64,000 bases of DNA from CAUZJF01 sp965248605 (GTDB taxonomy: Bacteria > Chloroflexota > Dehalococcoidia > Lucifugimonadales > CAUZJF01): the NCBI GenBank assembly GCA_965248605.1, contig CBDFJV010000007.1, positions 496,001 to 560,000 on the forward strand. Direction: 5' to 3'. Below, piece by piece: positions 40,137-48,252 of the stretch. The position numbers were made by a program, and so were the translations under genes. Every line of letters begins with the position of its first letter. Within the stretch, counting starts at the first letter, position 1. Under the pieces are notes generated by a model that did no database searches, was not told the origin of the DNA, and saw nothing but the letters and a program-made list of their open reading frames with translations.

Positions 40137-40943
40137 ATGTTCTGCCCTCAATGCGGCCACGAGAATAGCCCGAACTCGCGCTTTTGCGCGTCTTGCGGTG
40201 GAGACCTCGCCCACCGTGCCGACGACGAGTCCACTGCCATCCCGACGCTCGACCTCGCCGGGTTCCTTAACGAAACTTTCCGGGTCTATCGCGAGAGCTT
40301 CTGGCCGTTCGTGCTTATCTGGGTCGCGCCTCAATTGCCCATCGTAGTATCGGCAATCGCAAAACCTATCGGGACAGCGATGATCGTGGCCAGCGTATTT
40401 CTATCCATACTCGCCAGCGGCGCCACGGTGTACGCCGTCGCGGGTAAGCGACTTGGCCTGTCCATCCGCGTGGGAGAATGCTACCGCCGGGCCTGGCGGC
40501 GAGTCGCCGTCCTCGCAGCCGCGTTCGTGTTGTATGGACTTGCTTTGTTTGGGGCCGGGGTCCTGAGTGCGTTCCTCATAGGAATCCCGATTCTCTTTTA
40601 TGTCGCCGTTATTTGGTTTTTCGCCGACGAAGCGATAATGATCGAGGGCATGAGACTGGGCGCACTTGGTCGAAGCGCCGACCTGGTAAGCAGGAATTGG
40701 TGGCGGGTGTTCGGTATCGGCGCCGCTTATCTAGTCATCCTGCTAGGAGCGGCAATAGCTGCCGGTCTGGTAACGAATGGTCTTCTGACCATAAGTCCAT
40801 TCCTGGCAACGATATGGATCGCGGCGGTCGGGACCGTGCTCACACCCTTCGTGTTGATTGGCAGAACGCTAGTCTACCTCGATCTGCGCGCGAGAAAGGA
40901 AGACTACTCGCTGGACGTACTGGCGGCGGAGCTCAGCAGGTAA
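40137..40943 (+). CDS. Zinc-ribbon integral membrane protein
   Basis: A 268-aa protein with an N-terminal zinc ribbon (MFCPQCGHENSPNSRFCASC) followed by a linker and about six membrane segments. The block EGMRLGALGRSADLVSRNWW and the ending RTLVYLDLRARKEDYSLDVL are shared with the protein encoded at 45198-46055, which lacks the zinc ribbon, so the two are paralogues. This membrane domain type occurs in glycerophosphodiester-phosphodiesterase-like and DUF-type proteins; function unknown. It faces the rpsI end of the ribosomal operon across a bidirectional terminator. Confidence 0.75.
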   Translation: MFCPQCGHENSPNSRFCASCGGDLAHRADDESTAIPTLDLAGFLNETFRVYRESFWPFVLIWVAPQLPIVVSAIAKPIGTAMIVASVFLSILASGATVYAVAGKRLGLSIRVGECYRRAWRRVAVLAAAFVLYGLALFGAGVLSAFLIGIPILFYVAVIWFFADEAIMIEGMRLGALGRSADLVSRNWWRVFGIGAAYLVILLGAAIAAGLVTNGLLTISPFLATIWIAAVGTVLTPFVLIGRTLVYLDLRARKEDYSLDVLAAELSR

Positions 40944-40992
40944 GGACTGCTCGTTGAAGCGTAGCGGACAGCGCGAGCGTCTGAAAAACCAA

Positions 40993-41020
40993 GAGAGCGC
41001 CTCGATATCGAGGCGCTCTC
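40993..41020. terminator. Perfect 28-bp palindrome, bidirectional terminator
   Basis: Arms GAGAGCGCCTCGAT and ATCGAGGCGCTCTC are fully complementary. T-rich tracts follow on both strands (CTTTCG on plus; TTGGTTTTTC on minus). It would end the plus-strand membrane-protein transcript and the 22-kb ribosomal transcript. Confidence 0.88.
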
Positions 41021-41043
41021 TTTCGCCAGGTCATTTTTTTAGA

Positions 41044-41439
41044 CTAGCGTTTGGAGTACTGCTTGGCCTTTCTTGCGCGGACCAGTCCGGGTTTCTTCCG
41101 TTCCTTCTCGCGAGAGTCACGCGTCAGCAGTCCGGCGCGCTTGAGCCGCGGCCTTAAGCTGGGGTCAGCGACCAAAAGGGCTCTGGAGATACCATGCTTG
41201 AGGGCCCCCGCCTGGCTCGAAACGCCGCCCCCTGCTACCTTGGCAACGACCCGGAATTGGTCGGAGGACTCGGTCACCATGAAGGGCTCCGTGATGATGT
41301 CACGCCAGGACTTCCAGCCGAACGCCTCTTCTATAGGCTTTCCGTTCACGACTATGGGACCGCGCTCCATATAGAGCCTGACCCTCGCCACTGAGGTCTT
41401 CCGACGGCCGGTCGCATAGTAGTATTGCTGTTCGTTCAA
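41044..41439 (-). CDS. rpsI: 30S ribosomal protein S9
   Basis: 131 aa, normal length. Family marks: YYYATGRRKTSVARVRLY at the start and the invariant C-terminus ARKAKQYSKR, which reaches the P-site tRNA. The TTG start is placed by GGAGG 5 nt upstream and abuts the rplM stop. It is the last gene of the long ribosomal operon. Confidence 0.97.
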   Translation of the reverse strand: MNEQQYYYATGRRKTSVARVRLYMERGPIVVNGKPIEEAFGWKSWRDIITEPFMVTESSDQFRVVAKVAGGGVSSQAGALKHGISRALLVADPSLRPRLKRAGLLTRDSREKERKKPGLVRARKAKQYSKR

Positions 41440-42255
41440 TTAAGCCTCCTCGCCGTCCGGTGTCTTCTCTTCGGTCGACTCCTCAGAAGGCGACGCTTCT
41501 GAGGTTTCGGCTTTGACTGCTTTTCGGCGGCGTGCTTTGGGTTTGGCCGGCTGTGGGTCTTCCGTAGCCTTCGCTTCTACCTCGGCGGCACCCTCTTCAG
41601 GGGCATCGGTCGCCGTCGCTTTTGGCCGTCGCGACTTAGCCTTAGGCTTCTTCTCGGTGTCAGAGACAGCGGCCGGGTCCTCGGCGTCCGAAGCGCCCTT
41701 TGGTCGCCGGGACCTCTTTTTCGGCTTGGTATCTTCCGTAGCCGTCGTCGCAGCTTCGGCGGGCGAAGCCTCCGCGACGGCAGTCGCCTCAGACTCGCTC
41801 TCCACTGGTGCCGATTCGATACGAGACCCGGCGTTTACCTGGGCGGCGTGGGGGTGCTCGTTCCCTGCGTACAGCTTCAGGCGCGAGAGCATCTGGCGCC
41901 CCAACGAGTTCTTGGGGAGCATGCCCTTCACCGCCTGTCGCAGCACGCGGATCGGGGTCCGTTTGAGCACGTCGGCCAGCGTCTGCTCTTTCAGACCGCC
42001 GTGATATCCGCTGTGGCGGTAGTACATCTTCTTTTCGAGCTTATTCCCCGTGACCCGGACCTTCTCGGCGTTGACTACCACTACGAAGTCGCCGGTGTTC
42101 AGGTTGGGTACGTACATCGGATTGTGCTTGCCTTGCAGCAACGTCGCAATCTCGGTGCCCAGACGTCCCAGCGTCTTGCCATCCGCGTCAATTACGTGCC
42201 ACTTCGGCCGCAGATCAGACGCACGGGTCTGGTGTGGTCTAACAAATGGTGCCAT
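41440..42255 (-). CDS. rplM: 50S ribosomal protein L13 with long C-terminal extension
   Basis: Residues 1-145 are canonical L13 (WHVIDADGKTLGRLGTEIA, LNTGDFVVVVNAEKV, GMLPKNSLGRQML). Then come about 125 low-complexity residues made of Ala/Glu/Thr and basic clusters (KPKKRSRRPKGA, KPKAKSRRPKA, KPKARRRKAVKA), ending in an acidic stretch. Family length is about 145 aa. The gene start overlaps the end of truA by 17 nt. L13 initiates 50S assembly; the tail's role is unknown. Confidence 0.95.
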   Translation of the reverse strand: MAPFVRPHQTRASDLRPKWHVIDADGKTLGRLGTEIATLLQGKHNPMYVPNLNTGDFVVVVNAEKVRVTGNKLEKKMYYRHSGYHGGLKEQTLADVLKRTPIRVLRQAVKGMLPKNSLGRQMLSRLKLYAGNEHPHAAQVNAGSRIESAPVESESEATAVAEASPAEAATTATEDTKPKKRSRRPKGASDAEDPAAVSDTEKKPKAKSRRPKATATDAPEEGAAEVEAKATEDPQPAKPKARRRKAVKAETSEASPSEESTEEKTPDGEEA

Positions 42256-43003
42256 CTAACTCGCCTTCCGCATATTTCACTCTGACCAGGAATAGCCCAT
42301 GTGGCGGCGCCGCGTGTGCAACCAGCTGCTCCGCTTTCCCTTCGAGCAGCGACTTGATCGCACCTGGCGACAATCTCATCTTCCCGATCTCTAACAGTGC
42401 GCCTACCATGCGTCTCACCTGGTGAGGAAGAAACGCGTTCCCTTCGACCTCGAAGGTCACGGTTTGACCTCGCTTTCGGACTGTCGCTTCGTAGACTTGC
42501 CTGATTGTGCTTGCATCTTTTCGGTCCAGAGGCCCCGCAAACCGAGAGTAGTCGTGCCGTCCTACAAACGATCGTGCCGCCCTTCGCATTCTATCAATGT
42601 CGAGGGTCCCCTGTATTTGGTACTCCGTCCTTCGTGTTATCGGAGATCGTGCATCGCCCGACCGGATCACATATCGGTAGGTGCGGCTTAGCGCTTCCCG
42701 TCGCGGGTCGAAGTCATCTCTGACCACGCGCGCTCGTTTAACAACGATGTCGTCCGGTAGGTAAAAGTTCAGTGCTCGAACGAAGGTCTCAGTGGCCTCC
42801 TCGCTTTCCGTGTCGAAAGCCACTACCTGTCCCAAAGCGTGGACTCCTACGTCAGTTCGACCCGCTCCCTTCACACGACTCTTTTTGCTGGTAAATCGCT
42901 CTATCGCTTCCTCGATCTCCTTCTGTACGGCCGGCGCGTTTGTCTGGAACTGAAAGCCGTGGTACTCAGTACCTTCGTACTCCACTACCATGGCCAGGCG
43001 CAT
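42239..43003 (-). CDS. truA: tRNA pseudouridine(38-40) synthase
   Basis: 254 aa; isomerises U38-U40 in tRNA anticodon arms. The catalytic Asp is in GAGRTDVGVHALGQV, with FYLPDDIVV, RREALSRTYRY and the C-terminal FLPHQVRRMVGALLEIG. Position between rplQ and rplM is common in bacteria. Confidence 0.95.
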   Translation of the reverse strand: MRLAMVVEYEGTEYHGFQFQTNAPAVQKEIEEAIERFTSKKSRVKGAGRTDVGVHALGQVVAFDTESEEATETFVRALNFYLPDDIVVKRARVVRDDFDPRREALSRTYRYVIRSGDARSPITRRTEYQIQGTLDIDRMRRAARSFVGRHDYSRFAGPLDRKDASTIRQVYEATVRKRGQTVTFEVEGNAFLPHQVRRMVGALLEIGKMRLSPGAIKSLLEGKAEQLVAHAAPPHGLFLVRVKYAEGELDGTIC

Positions 43004-43018
43004 TCGAGTCTCTGGCGG

Positions 43019-43372
43019 TCAGGCCACGAGCTCCAATATAGCCATAGGCGCCGCGTCGCCCTTGCGTGGTCCGAGCTTGAACATTCGGGTGTATCCGCCC
43101 GGCCTCGATTCATACCGCGGGCCTAGTTCCTCGAACAGTTTTCGCAAAACAGTCTCGTCTGTGAGCACCGCGGCCGCGAGGCGCCGATCGTGCAGCGTTC
43201 CCTTCTTGCCGCGGGTGATCATCTTTTCGGCCAGGCGTCGGACCTCTCTGGCCTTTGGTTCTGTCGTCCTCAACGACTCGAGCCGAAGCAGGTCAGTAAC
43301 GGCGCCGCGCAACATGGCCATTCGATGGGCGGTTGGGCGTGAAAGCTTGCGGCCGGCGACTCGGTGCCTCAC
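43019..43372 (-). CDS. rplQ: 50S ribosomal protein L17
   Basis: 117 aa; MRHRVAGRKLSRPTAHRMAM is the family N-terminus. The GTG start overlaps the rpoA stop (GTGA), giving translational coupling. Later blocks RVLRRLAEK-like (VRRLAEKMITRGKKG) and YTRMFKLGPRKGDAAPMA are conserved. Confidence 0.96.
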   Translation of the reverse strand: MRHRVAGRKLSRPTAHRMAMLRGAVTDLLRLESLRTTEPKAREVRRLAEKMITRGKKGTLHDRRLAAAVLTDETVLRKLFEELGPRYESRPGGYTRMFKLGPRKGDAAPMAILELVA

Positions 43373-44469
43373 GACTCGTCTCCTTCGTCCTGGCCCTCGG
43401 CCTCGGCGACGACAGCCATCACTTCGGGCTGTTCTTCGTCGACCGCCTGCTCACCTTCGTCTTCGCTTTCTTCCTCCTGCTGTAGGTCCGGATCGAGCTC
43501 CGGAGGAAGCAGGTCCATCTCCCGCAGACGGGAGTACAGCTCGTCGAGAGACTTTTCGCCGAAGTTCCTGATCTGCAGTAGTTCGGACCTTTTCATCTCC
43601 AGTATCTGACCGATCTTGTCAATGCTGGCGCGTTTGAGGCAGTTCAGCGTGCGCGAGGAAAGCTCCAGTCGCTCGACCGGAACGTTGTAGTGCTCAGGTG
43701 AGATTCTCAGGGCAGGACCACCCTCCACCCCACCCTCTTCGGTCTTTTGAGTATTGGCGAACAGGAAGAAGTGATTGACCAGAACAGTCCCCGCTTGTCT
43801 CATAGCGTCTACAGGTGTGATCGACCCGTCGGTCCACACCTCCACCGTGAGGCGCTCGAAGTCGGTACGCTGGCCTACCCGGACGTTGTCGACGCTGTAG
43901 TTGACCTTGCGGACCGGCGTGTATATCGCGTCCACCGGCAGTACACCGATGGGTAGCCCGTCGCCCTGGGATGCCTGTACGTAGCCGGTGCCTCGTTCGA
44001 CGTTGAGCTCAACGGAGAGCCGCGCCTCGTCGGAGTCTAAAGTCGCCAGGTACAACTCGGGATTGACTACTGTGTAGTCGGTCGAAGCCATTATGTCTCC
44101 GGCAGATGCCTCGCCCTGTCCGGCCACTTCTAATCGCAGTTTCCCGGGGCGGTCTACCTCCGAACGTAGCCGAATGCCCTTGATGTTCATCAGCAGCTCA
44201 GCTACTTCTTCCTTCACATGAGGTATCGTTCCGTACTCGTGCAGGACACCCTCGATCTTCACCCACGTCACTGCCGTACCCGGTAGCGAGCTATATAGGA
44301 CTCGACGGACCGGGTTCCCCAAGGTCATCCCAAAGCCCTGCGGCAGCGGCTCTATGAGGAACTTGCCGTAGACGTCATCGTCCTCTTCGACCTTGATCGA
44401 CGGAGTCGGCTCAGGCTCCTCCTCCTCGACGCGGGGGTCCGGGGGCGCCAGTGTTTGCAAATTCACCAT
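43369..44469 (-). CDS. rpoA: RNA polymerase alpha subunit with acidic tail
   Basis: 366 aa. The N-terminal domain contains FLIEPLPQGFGMTLGNPVRRVLYSSLPG split over residues 35-60 and GIRLRSEVD; the C-terminal domain has ISPEHYNVPVERLELSSRTL, LKRASIDKIGQIL and LREMDLLPPELD. After the alpha-CTD there is an added tail of about 45 residues rich in Glu, Asp and Gln. Most bacterial alpha subunits end near residue 315-330. Confidence 0.96.
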   Translation of the reverse strand: MVNLQTLAPPDPRVEEEEPEPTPSIKVEEDDDVYGKFLIEPLPQGFGMTLGNPVRRVLYSSLPGTAVTWVKIEGVLHEYGTIPHVKEEVAELLMNIKGIRLRSEVDRPGKLRLEVAGQGEASAGDIMASTDYTVVNPELYLATLDSDEARLSVELNVERGTGYVQASQGDGLPIGVLPVDAIYTPVRKVNYSVDNVRVGQRTDFERLTVEVWTDGSITPVDAMRQAGTVLVNHFFLFANTQKTEEGGVEGGPALRISPEHYNVPVERLELSSRTLNCLKRASIDKIGQILEMKRSELLQIRNFGEKSLDELYSRLREMDLLPPELDPDLQQEEESEDEGEQAVDEEQPEVMAVVAEAEGQDEGDES

Positions 44470-44498
44470 GGTTCAGTATGCTCCTCTGACTTGTCGGC

Positions 44499-44525
44499 CG
44501 ATTCCGATCTGTAGAATCGGAATCG
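44499..44525. promoter_or_regulatory. 10-bp hairpin between rpsD and rpoA
   Basis: Arms CGATTCCGAT and ATCGGAATCG around a 7-nt loop in the only sizeable gap (60 nt) between the two genes. It has no T-tract, so it is more likely a processing or translational-control element than a terminator. A site for S4 feedback is possible but only a guess. Confidence 0.5.
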
Positions 44526-44529
44526 CCTG

Positions 44530-45159
44530 TTACCGAGAATAGAACTCGACGATTAGCCGGGAGTCTATTCCAGTCTCGATCTCGGATATGTCCGGTACGG
44601 CGACCACCTCACCCGTTACATCCTCGGCGTTGAGGTTGAGCCATTGAGGTACCGGGCGTTTAGGCAGACCCTCGGTAAGGGCCTCGGCGAACGCCGGGAG
44701 CGAGCCGTTCGAACCCTTCCAAGCTATCGAGTCCGTGGGCTTGACCAAATAGGACGGTATCGTCATGCGCTTTCCGTTCACCGTGAAGTGACCGTGATTA
44801 ACGAGCTGTCGCGCCTGTCGGCGGGAGTCGGCGAAGGAAAGCCTGTACACGACGTTGTCAAGCCTCCTCTCCAACGTCTGTAGCAGGGCGTTACCCGTCG
44901 CACCAGTCTGGTCTCGAGCCATCTCGAAATACCGACGAAACTGGCGTTCGAGCACTCCGTAGGTAAAGCGCGCCTTCTGCTTCTCCTTCAGACGAAGAGC
45001 CCAGTCAGACGCCCGTCTCCTGCGGGGGACCGCCTCTCCTGGCGGGCGCTTGCGCCGGTCTACCGCGCATCTCGGCGTGTAGCACCGTTCGCCCTTCAAG
45101 AAGAGCTTCTCACCTATTCTTCGACACTGGCGACAGACTGGATCAGTGTAGCGGGCCAT
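44530..45159 (-). CDS. rpsD: 30S ribosomal protein S4
   Basis: 209 aa. Begins MARYTDPVCRQCRRIGEKLF with the Cys-containing zinc-type N-terminus (CRQC ... CYTPRC). The core holds KQKARFTYGVLERQFRRYFE and the S4 domain RLDNVVYRLSFADSRRQARQ. The start at 45159 was chosen over a longer open frame because GGAGG lies 12 nt upstream and homology begins there. S4 is a primary 16S binder and, in many bacteria, represses its own operon. Confidence 0.96.
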   Translation of the reverse strand: MARYTDPVCRQCRRIGEKLFLKGERCYTPRCAVDRRKRPPGEAVPRRRRASDWALRLKEKQKARFTYGVLERQFRRYFEMARDQTGATGNALLQTLERRLDNVVYRLSFADSRRQARQLVNHGHFTVNGKRMTIPSYLVKPTDSIAWKGSNGSLPAFAEALTEGLPKRPVPQWLNLNAEDVTGEVVAVPDISEIETGIDSRLIVEFYSR

Positions 45160-45197
45160 CTGGTTTTCCGACCTCCAAATCTTTTTCTGCGGGCGGT

Positions 45198-46055
45198 CTA
45201 GACTCCCGCCACGCCAATTTCTTGTGACAGCACGCCGAGATCGTAGGCCTCCTGGCGCACTCTCAGATCGTAATATAGCAATGTGCCGCCTATGAAAAGC
45301 ACGGGCGGAACGAGTATCCCAACAACGATGCCTCCCACGGACTGGACCACCACGGCGATCGCGGAACCGGATGAGGCACCCGCGGCAAGCATAACGACTG
45401 CGAATGGGACCGTGATTACTATGCCGAGTCCGAACGCCGCCAAGCCCAACAGGGCCGACGCCGCCGCAACCCTCCACCAACTTGTACGGACCAGCCCGAA
45501 CGTCCGCCTCAACGCTTCGAACGCGTGGTTACCTTCCACGACGACGGCATTCAACGTTACGCACCAGAACGTCAAGACGATTAGTAGCACCAGCAGAGCC
45601 ATGGCCATGACCAGGACGGCTGACGAGAGGTCGCCGATCGCGCCGTTAACCGCGGCCGCCACCGGGCCCAACAGATTCACCGCCAAAACCGTTGGCAGCG
45701 CCACCACGAACGCCAATGCAATTGTAGCCAGCGATATCGAAACGATCCTGTGCCACACCCGCGTCAAACACTCCTTCACCTGAATGTCGCCTCTTACATA
45801 ATGCTGTCCGACGGCAACGGCGCCGGCGCTGAAAATCAACGCAGTCGCCAACCCCCGGACTATCACTGCCGTCGCGAACGGGACGGCGCCTCCACCGGTG
45901 ACCTCGAACAAGACCGCCGTCAGCACGCCCATGGGCCCTGCGACTACGAGAACCAACCCAGTTAATCGCCAGAAGTGCCTGGCATAGACGAGAAACGTCT
46001 CGTCCAGCAAGGCGGGCGGGTCCCGGCGAGGCAGAGTCGACGAATGAGCCTCCAC
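45198..46055 (-). CDS. Multi-pass membrane protein embedded in the alpha operon
   Basis: A 285-aa protein with about six hydrophobic segments (LTGLVLVVAGPMGVLTAVLF, IVSISLATIALAFVVALPTV, VLVMAMALLVLLIVLTFWCV and more), and the paralogue-shared blocks EALRRTFGLVRTSWWRVAA and GGTLLYYDLRVRQEAYDLGV. It is a paralogue of the zinc-ribbon protein at 40137-40943. Co-directional with rpsK (26-nt gap) and rpsD (38-nt gap), so it must be transcribed with ribosomal genes. GTG start. Function unknown; a role in membrane processes tied to growth is speculation. Confidence 0.78.
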   Translation of the reverse strand: MEAHSSTLPRRDPPALLDETFLVYARHFWRLTGLVLVVAGPMGVLTAVLFEVTGGGAVPFATAVIVRGLATALIFSAGAVAVGQHYVRGDIQVKECLTRVWHRIVSISLATIALAFVVALPTVLAVNLLGPVAAAVNGAIGDLSSAVLVMAMALLVLLIVLTFWCVTLNAVVVEGNHAFEALRRTFGLVRTSWWRVAAASALLGLAAFGLGIVITVPFAVVMLAAGASSGSAIAVVVQSVGGIVVGILVPPVLFIGGTLLYYDLRVRQEAYDLGVLSQEIGVAGV

Positions 46056-46081
46056 TTACGCTCTCTCGTTCAGCTCCAGCC

Positions 46082-46468
46082 CTATACCCGTCGGCGCTTG
46101 CGCGGCCGACAGCCGTTGTGTGGCACGGGAGTAACGTCGCGGATGCTGGTCACGAAAATCCCGGCTGCCTGCAACGACCGGATGGCAGACTCCCGGCCCG
46201 GCCCAGGTCCCCGCACATACACATCTACCTGTCTGAGTCCGTGTTCCTTGGCCTTCCGCGCCGCGCTTTCGGCCGCTCTCTGGGCAGCAAAGGCCGTAGA
46301 CTTGCGGGAGCCGTTGAACCCCGCCGTTCCGGCGCTGCCCCATGCTATTACGCTACCGGACTGGTCGGTAAGCGTGATCAGTGTGTTATTGAACGTCGAC
46401 TGGACATAAGCTCGTCCCACCGGGACCGACTTACGGACCTTCCGTCTTGTTCGTGGTTTTCTCGGCAT
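46082..46468 (-). CDS. rpsK: 30S ribosomal protein S11
   Basis: 128 aa. Conserved AYVQSTFNNTLITLTDQSGS, AWGSAGTAGFNGSRKSTAFA and the C-terminal DVTPVPHNGCRPRKRRRV are all present. Sits on the platform of the 30S subunit. Confidence 0.97.
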   Translation of the reverse strand: MPRKPRTRRKVRKSVPVGRAYVQSTFNNTLITLTDQSGSVIAWGSAGTAGFNGSRKSTAFAAQRAAESAARKAKEHGLRQVDVYVRGPGPGRESAIRSLQAAGIFVTSIRDVTPVPHNGCRPRKRRRV

Positions 46469-46562
46469 TTCCTTCCCTTCTTGTCCCGTCCTTCAGCGAC
46501 TCTCGAGGCCGTGCGCCTTCTGAAGGCACGTGGTAGCCGGCTCCGTCTCGCGAGGCTCTCCG

Positions 46563-46946
46563 TTACTTCTTGGTTACGGTTTGGCGTCTGCCGGCAACCG
46601 GCACTCTGCGTCCACGCTTCGCGCGCGCGTTGGTCCGCGTTCTCTGACCTCTGACCGGAAGGCCGCGCCGGTGACGCATCCCTCGATAGCTCCCGATGTC
46701 GATCAGGCGCCTGATGTTAGAGTTCAGCTCGCGTCGAAGGTCACCCTCTACCTTCTTCTCGCGGTCTATGACTTCCCTGATGCGAGTCAGGTCCGATTCG
46801 GTCAGTTCGCTGACCCGAGGATTTCCCAGCACGCCGGCCTTCTCGACTACGTCTAGGGCTTGCGCCGGGCCGATGCCGAAGACCCTGGTAAGAGAGACCT
46901 CGACACGCTTGTTGTCGGGAATGTTCACTCCGGAAACTATAGCCAT
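46563..46946 (-). CDS. rpsM: 30S ribosomal protein S13
   Basis: 127 aa. Starts MAIVSGVNIPDNKRVEVSLT; the helix YIFGIGPAQ-type motif is RVFGIGPAQALDV, then YRGMRHRRGLPVRGQRTRTN and basic tail. An in-frame start 11 codons earlier exists but is not family-like. Confidence 0.96.
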   Translation of the reverse strand: MAIVSGVNIPDNKRVEVSLTRVFGIGPAQALDVVEKAGVLGNPRVSELTESDLTRIREVIDREKKVEGDLRRELNSNIRRLIDIGSYRGMRHRRGLPVRGQRTRTNARAKRGRRVPVAGRRQTVTKK

Positions 46947-46993
46947 CTGCTTCTCCCGGAACGCTAGGCCGCGTTCCATGTTCAGTGCGCCGT

Positions 46994-47107
46994 TTAGCCC
47001 TGCCTCTGCTTATGCCGAAGATTGTCGCAAATGACCATTACTCGCCCGTGTCGACGAATTACCCGGCATTTGTTGCATCTCGGTCGGACCGAGGCTGACA
47101 CCTTCAT
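46994..47107 (-). CDS. rpmJ: 50S ribosomal protein L36
   Basis: A 37-aa gene. Translation gives MKVSASVRPRCNKCRVIRRH and on to CDNLRHKQRQG, with the Cys/Cys/Cys/His set (CNKC, C, H) of the zinc-binding L36 type. It lies between rpsM and infA, its usual place. Confidence 0.97.
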   Translation of the reverse strand: MKVSASVRPRCNKCRVIRRHGRVMVICDNLRHKQRQG

Positions 47108-47133
47108 GATCGCCCTCCCATCTTTCCACTCGC

Positions 47134-47352
47134 CTACCTGAACCTGTACGTGATTCTGCCCCGAGTAAGGTCGTATGGAGAGAGCTCCACGAGCACTCGA
47201 TCACCGGGCAGAACGCGGATATAGTTCTTCCGTATCTTGCCCGATACGTAGGCCAAAACCTTGTGCCCGTTCGCCAACTCCACGCGAAAGGAGGCGTCCC
47301 GCAACGACTCCTTTACGGTTCCCTCTACTTCTATCGCTTCCTTTTTCGCCAA
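47134..47352 (-). CDS. infA: Translation initiation factor IF-1
   Basis: 72 aa, an OB-fold protein that occupies the A site during initiation. EGTVKESLRDASFRVELANG, GKIRKNYIRVLPGD and ELSPYDLTRGRITYRFR match the family throughout. Confidence 0.97.
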   Translation of the reverse strand: MAKKEAIEVEGTVKESLRDASFRVELANGHKVLAYVSGKIRKNYIRVLPGDRVLVELSPYDLTRGRITYRFR

Positions 47353-47390
47353 ACCGGTTCGCGGTTCTCCTTACTGAGTAGGTCTCGGCT

Positions 47391-48152
47391 CTAAGTCAGC
47401 AACTCAGGGCCGTTGGCCGTAATCGCGATCGTATCCTCGAAATGGGCCGACAGGCTCCCGTCTCCGGTCACCACGGTCCAATTGTCGTCGAGCACTTCTG
47501 TCTCCCAACCACCGATGTTGAACATCGGTTCAATGGCCAGTGTCATTCCTTCACGCAACAGTGGACCTCGTCCGGCGGCCCCGAAATTGGGGACCTGTGG
47601 GTCCTCGTGCAATTCTCTACCAATGCCGTGTCCGACGTACTGCCGAACAACCCCGTAATCGAAGGTCTCGGCGTGAGCCTGGACTGCCGCCGAGATATCG
47701 CCGACCCGGGCGCCGGTTTTCGCCTCGGCGATGCCCAACTTCAGCGATTCTCTGGTCGCGTCTATTAGCTGTTGCGTCTTATCCGATATCGCCCCCACGC
47801 CCACTGTGAACGCGCTGTCCCCGTGGAAACCACCGACGACCGCTCCGACGTCCACGCTGATCACGTCCCCGTCACGGACCGTTCGTTCAGACGGTATGCC
47901 GTGAACGACCTCCTCGTTAAGCGATACGCATATCGTGGCCGGAAAGCCGTAGAGCCCCTTGAATGAGGGCTCTGCCCCGTGCCGTCTGATCTCTTTCTCG
48001 GCCAACCGGTCCAGTTCAGCCGTTGCGATACCGGCACGGATCGCCTCTCGCAGCACCGCCTTCGTCGCGGCCACGACCTGTCCGGCTTCACGCATGTAGT
48101 CCAGCTCTTTGGCCGACTTGACCGTGACCCCCACTGCTTTCGTTTTCCCCAA
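47391..48152 (-). CDS. map: Type I methionine aminopeptidase
   Basis: 253 aa; removes the initiator Met. SFKGLYGFPATICVSLNEEV, VVHGIPSERTVRDGDVISVD (first metal Asp), GFHGDSAFT (second), VGHGIGRELHEDPQVPNF (His), AIEPMF (Glu) and HFEDTIAIT (Glu) supply the five metal ligands. Placed between adk and infA as in many bacteria. Confidence 0.96.
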   Translation of the reverse strand: MGKTKAVGVTVKSAKELDYMREAGQVVAATKAVLREAIRAGIATAELDRLAEKEIRRHGAEPSFKGLYGFPATICVSLNEEVVHGIPSERTVRDGDVISVDVGAVVGGFHGDSAFTVGVGAISDKTQQLIDATRESLKLGIAEAKTGARVGDISAAVQAHAETFDYGVVRQYVGHGIGRELHEDPQVPNFGAAGRGPLLREGMTLAIEPMFNIGGWETEVLDDNWTVVTGDGSLSAHFEDTIAITANGPELLT

Positions 48153-48252
48153 CGTGTTCGTGTAGCTGATCTAAGTGCTCCTAAGTGATCGCGGACGGCC
48201 GGTTCGCCAGCTCCGACTGGCCAGCGCGCATAGATGATAGCACGGGCACGCT

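Noticed and set aside
45160..45480. A 106-codon N-terminal extension of S4
   Set aside because: The added residues overlap the membrane-protein gene in another frame and are not S4-like; a ribosome site precedes MARYTD.
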